A DNA stretch of 64,000 nt from Siphonodentalium dalli (lineage: Eukaryota; Mollusca; Scaphopoda; Gadilida; Siphonodentaliidae), in NCBI GenBank assembly GCA_032622095.1, contig CP136061.1:220815148-220879147 (forward strand). Direction: 5' to 3'. Positions 53,101 through 56,100 of the stretch are shown piece after piece. The position numbers were made by a program, and so were the translations under genes. The notes beneath the pieces were generated by a model. It saw only the letters and a program-made list of their open reading frames with translations, was not told the origin of the DNA and did not search any database. Within the stretch, counting starts at the first letter, position 1; the number at the start of each line of letters is the position of its first letter.

Positions 53101-56100
53101 TTATAAAAAATTCCGTGTTTTGTATCGACACATTTTATCTCGAAAATTCCGGGATTGGAATCGACAAAATCACATTGAGAACTTCGCCATTGATGGCCAT
53201 TTTGACAATGACTACAGATGCACATAGTTTACTTGTAGCAAACCTATATTGCATTATTGTGCAACAATACGGTGGCATGAATCGTCCGATTTCGGACTCC
53301 ACGTGGTACGGTATGCGAAGTCTCCTAATTTCGTGCTAAATCTATTCATGAAGCCGACTCCTCGCTACGTTCATTTCAGGTACACTACCTAATAGTATAT
53401 GCTAGAGCTCTGTTAGTGCGCAGAAAGTTGGCCAGGACAGAAATGTCACCCTTTGGCAATAATTTACATGAATAAATAAACAAGATAGAACTTGTTATCC
53501 GATGAAAATTTCATTTCATTGAAATTTCTTTTGCCTCAACTAATTGTAAGTTGAAGTTGAGCGACTGGAACTTAACCAACATTTGGAAAATGATTATCAC
53601 AGAACATCATTGTACATATACAACATGTCGTTATCATTAATTGTGCTTACCGATTAATATTTGCAAATCTTAGCTAGCCCGATTGTATTAACATGAGGGC
53701 TCGTATTTGGATACTTGGAATGTGGTCGCGAACGTTACAGCGAATTCAAGCTATTTATTTGAAATTCTGACCCTGTTCTTGCGATTCCATTTCCTTTACC
53801 TCATTGTATCATCGGAACAATGGTTAGAAACAAGGAGATTATGTTCATTATAACATATAGTATTATATGACCTGTGTTCAAATAATGCTGTGTCTCTGTA
53901 ATTGGGCACCAAGGATTTTCATTTCAAGTGGGTCCCCATTGTCGAATGGCGATCTCCATCAATTCATAATATGTCGTTCTTTGCAATCACTCAATGTATT
54001 TCGCTGAATGGGCTTCCCTGTTCCATGACTGCACAGATATACAAGCGCAGTAGCCTGAACCTTCAGCTATAGTTTGCTTAAATATCCAATGATACTTCCG
54101 TCCGTGGTCAGAACTCTTTGGAGACATTGAATGAGAGCCTTTATGCTGGCCTACTTGTGGCAAGTCACCATATCCGTGTGGCCTAGCATGGTCGCAGTGT
54201 TGAAACGATTCATTGGCTAGCCAGTGTCTCAATGGGGGGGCTTTCCCTGGTCAAATGGATCCTTCTAATTTCCCTTTTTCCGCCATTCTGGCCTTGGGGT
54301 GGGAAATAACACCTTAAAATCCAACTGCGAGCGCAATTATTCCTCGTTCGAGCCATTCCCAGTGTGGGCTTCCCCCTAGTACCTTACCTCAACCTGATGC
54401 AGGCTGTTCTGTTTCTGGCGTCGATCCTGACAAGCTTTCTATAATTCTCCTGGCGTCTGATGGCTTTGACAACGATGAGCAAGGATCTCGGGCCGACGGT
54501 GGTTCCCACGGGTCGATCTCTTGTAAAAACTTCATCACAGGATATATCACAGGATATGTGTCAAATCTTGTTACAATGAATTACACAAACTTTGCACAAC
54601 TGTACCAGTCTTTACCTCGGGCTGTACCAGTTCGGGCCCCCTGGTCCTGCATCAGCAGACCGTGGCAGGCAGGGTGCCGTTCTCTGAGATTCGGGCAACC
54701 AATCCTCCGGGACAATAGCACCCGAGCCTTTGGAGGCTGTTCTGTGTGGGGATTCGAAGACTCGCTGTCGCGTACCGTCAATAGCGCTTTCTATTTGGGA
54801 AGATATAAATACCGACATCACTCTCATCACATGAAACGAGAAGAAGATGAGAAGAAAGCAGTAGAAGAAGAAGTCTCTACTTGCTCGGTTTCTACTAGTA
54901 GCTGGCACGTTTGGTATGGCACTGCCTGGGATGTTTCTTCCAAAAAACAAGGGGGGAGGTACAAGCTTGAGCAATGCTGGAATCTGAATTTATGAGCTCT
55001 TTCACATAACATATCAAAGCTGATTCATGACTAAATCACATTTACATGAAATCTGTTTTGGAAGTGTACATTCCCGTCCAACTGGGATATTAAATTTATT
55101 GCTCGTTGCCTCGTCCTGGGCTTGCATTCTAATCCATATAGTTCAGTTGAAGGGCTTCTCCTTGTCGGAAAAATATAATTTTTTTAATTAAAATTAGTTT
55201 TTCCTTAAGGGAAGCCCGAAACTGAACTATCATAGATCCCTCCCATGGCGGTGCCATTCCCAACCCCGCGACTCGCAAATCTTATGATTAAGTTGGAAAT
55301 AAAACTGGCTAGATGAATTGTTAGAACGCGGGAGTTACACGGGACACATTCATGCGTGGCTAATCCGAGCGCCGATTGACCGGAGTAGGCAATAAACGGA
55401 CAATAAATTTTAACCCTCCTGATAACACAAGGCCGAGGATAATAATCCATATAGTTCAGTTTCGGGCTTCCCTTAAGGAAAAACTAATTTTAATTAAAAA
55501 AATTATATATTTGGAGAGGTGTTCATGATATAAGCAGACGATAGACAGGAAAATAGATAATACAAGAGCAGAAGGATTCATATTCAGTGATTGGGAAATG
55601 TTCACATAATAAGTTCAACAAATGGTCTATGGTCGTTTGTTGAACTTATTATCTGTTCATTTCCTAAGGGAACTACTCAACAATGAGTATTTAGTATAGA
55701 AATGGTTAAAACCAAGGTTTCCACTAGGTGTTGGTGGAACTATAGCCTATAGCTGCTGACGGGGAAAATCTCAGTCTTTTCAAGATTGTGAATCTAGTAT
55801 TAGTAAATTAACCCATACTAAGTCCAAAATGTTCAACTCAGACAGTTGGGTACTGGCATATATTTATGAAATGTAATCTGGATAAGCTTTTCAATGGTAT
55901 GTGACTCTAATTTTGACTGATCTCAATCTTTGAACGCTTCTCTACCAAATACTCATTGATGAGTAGTCAACCCTTAGGAAAGTTGGAAATATTCAGATAA
56001 TAAGTTCAACAAATGTTAGTTGAATTTATTATCTGAACATTCCCTCCAATAATTAGGACTCCTTCTGCACTTGTATTATCTGTAATCTGCTTATTTTTCC

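Noticed and set aside
54558-54995. 145-codon frame as a host gene
   Set aside because: It lies inside the TIR-bounded 2.44-kb element, overlaps an opposite frame of similar length, and shows no recognisable domain.
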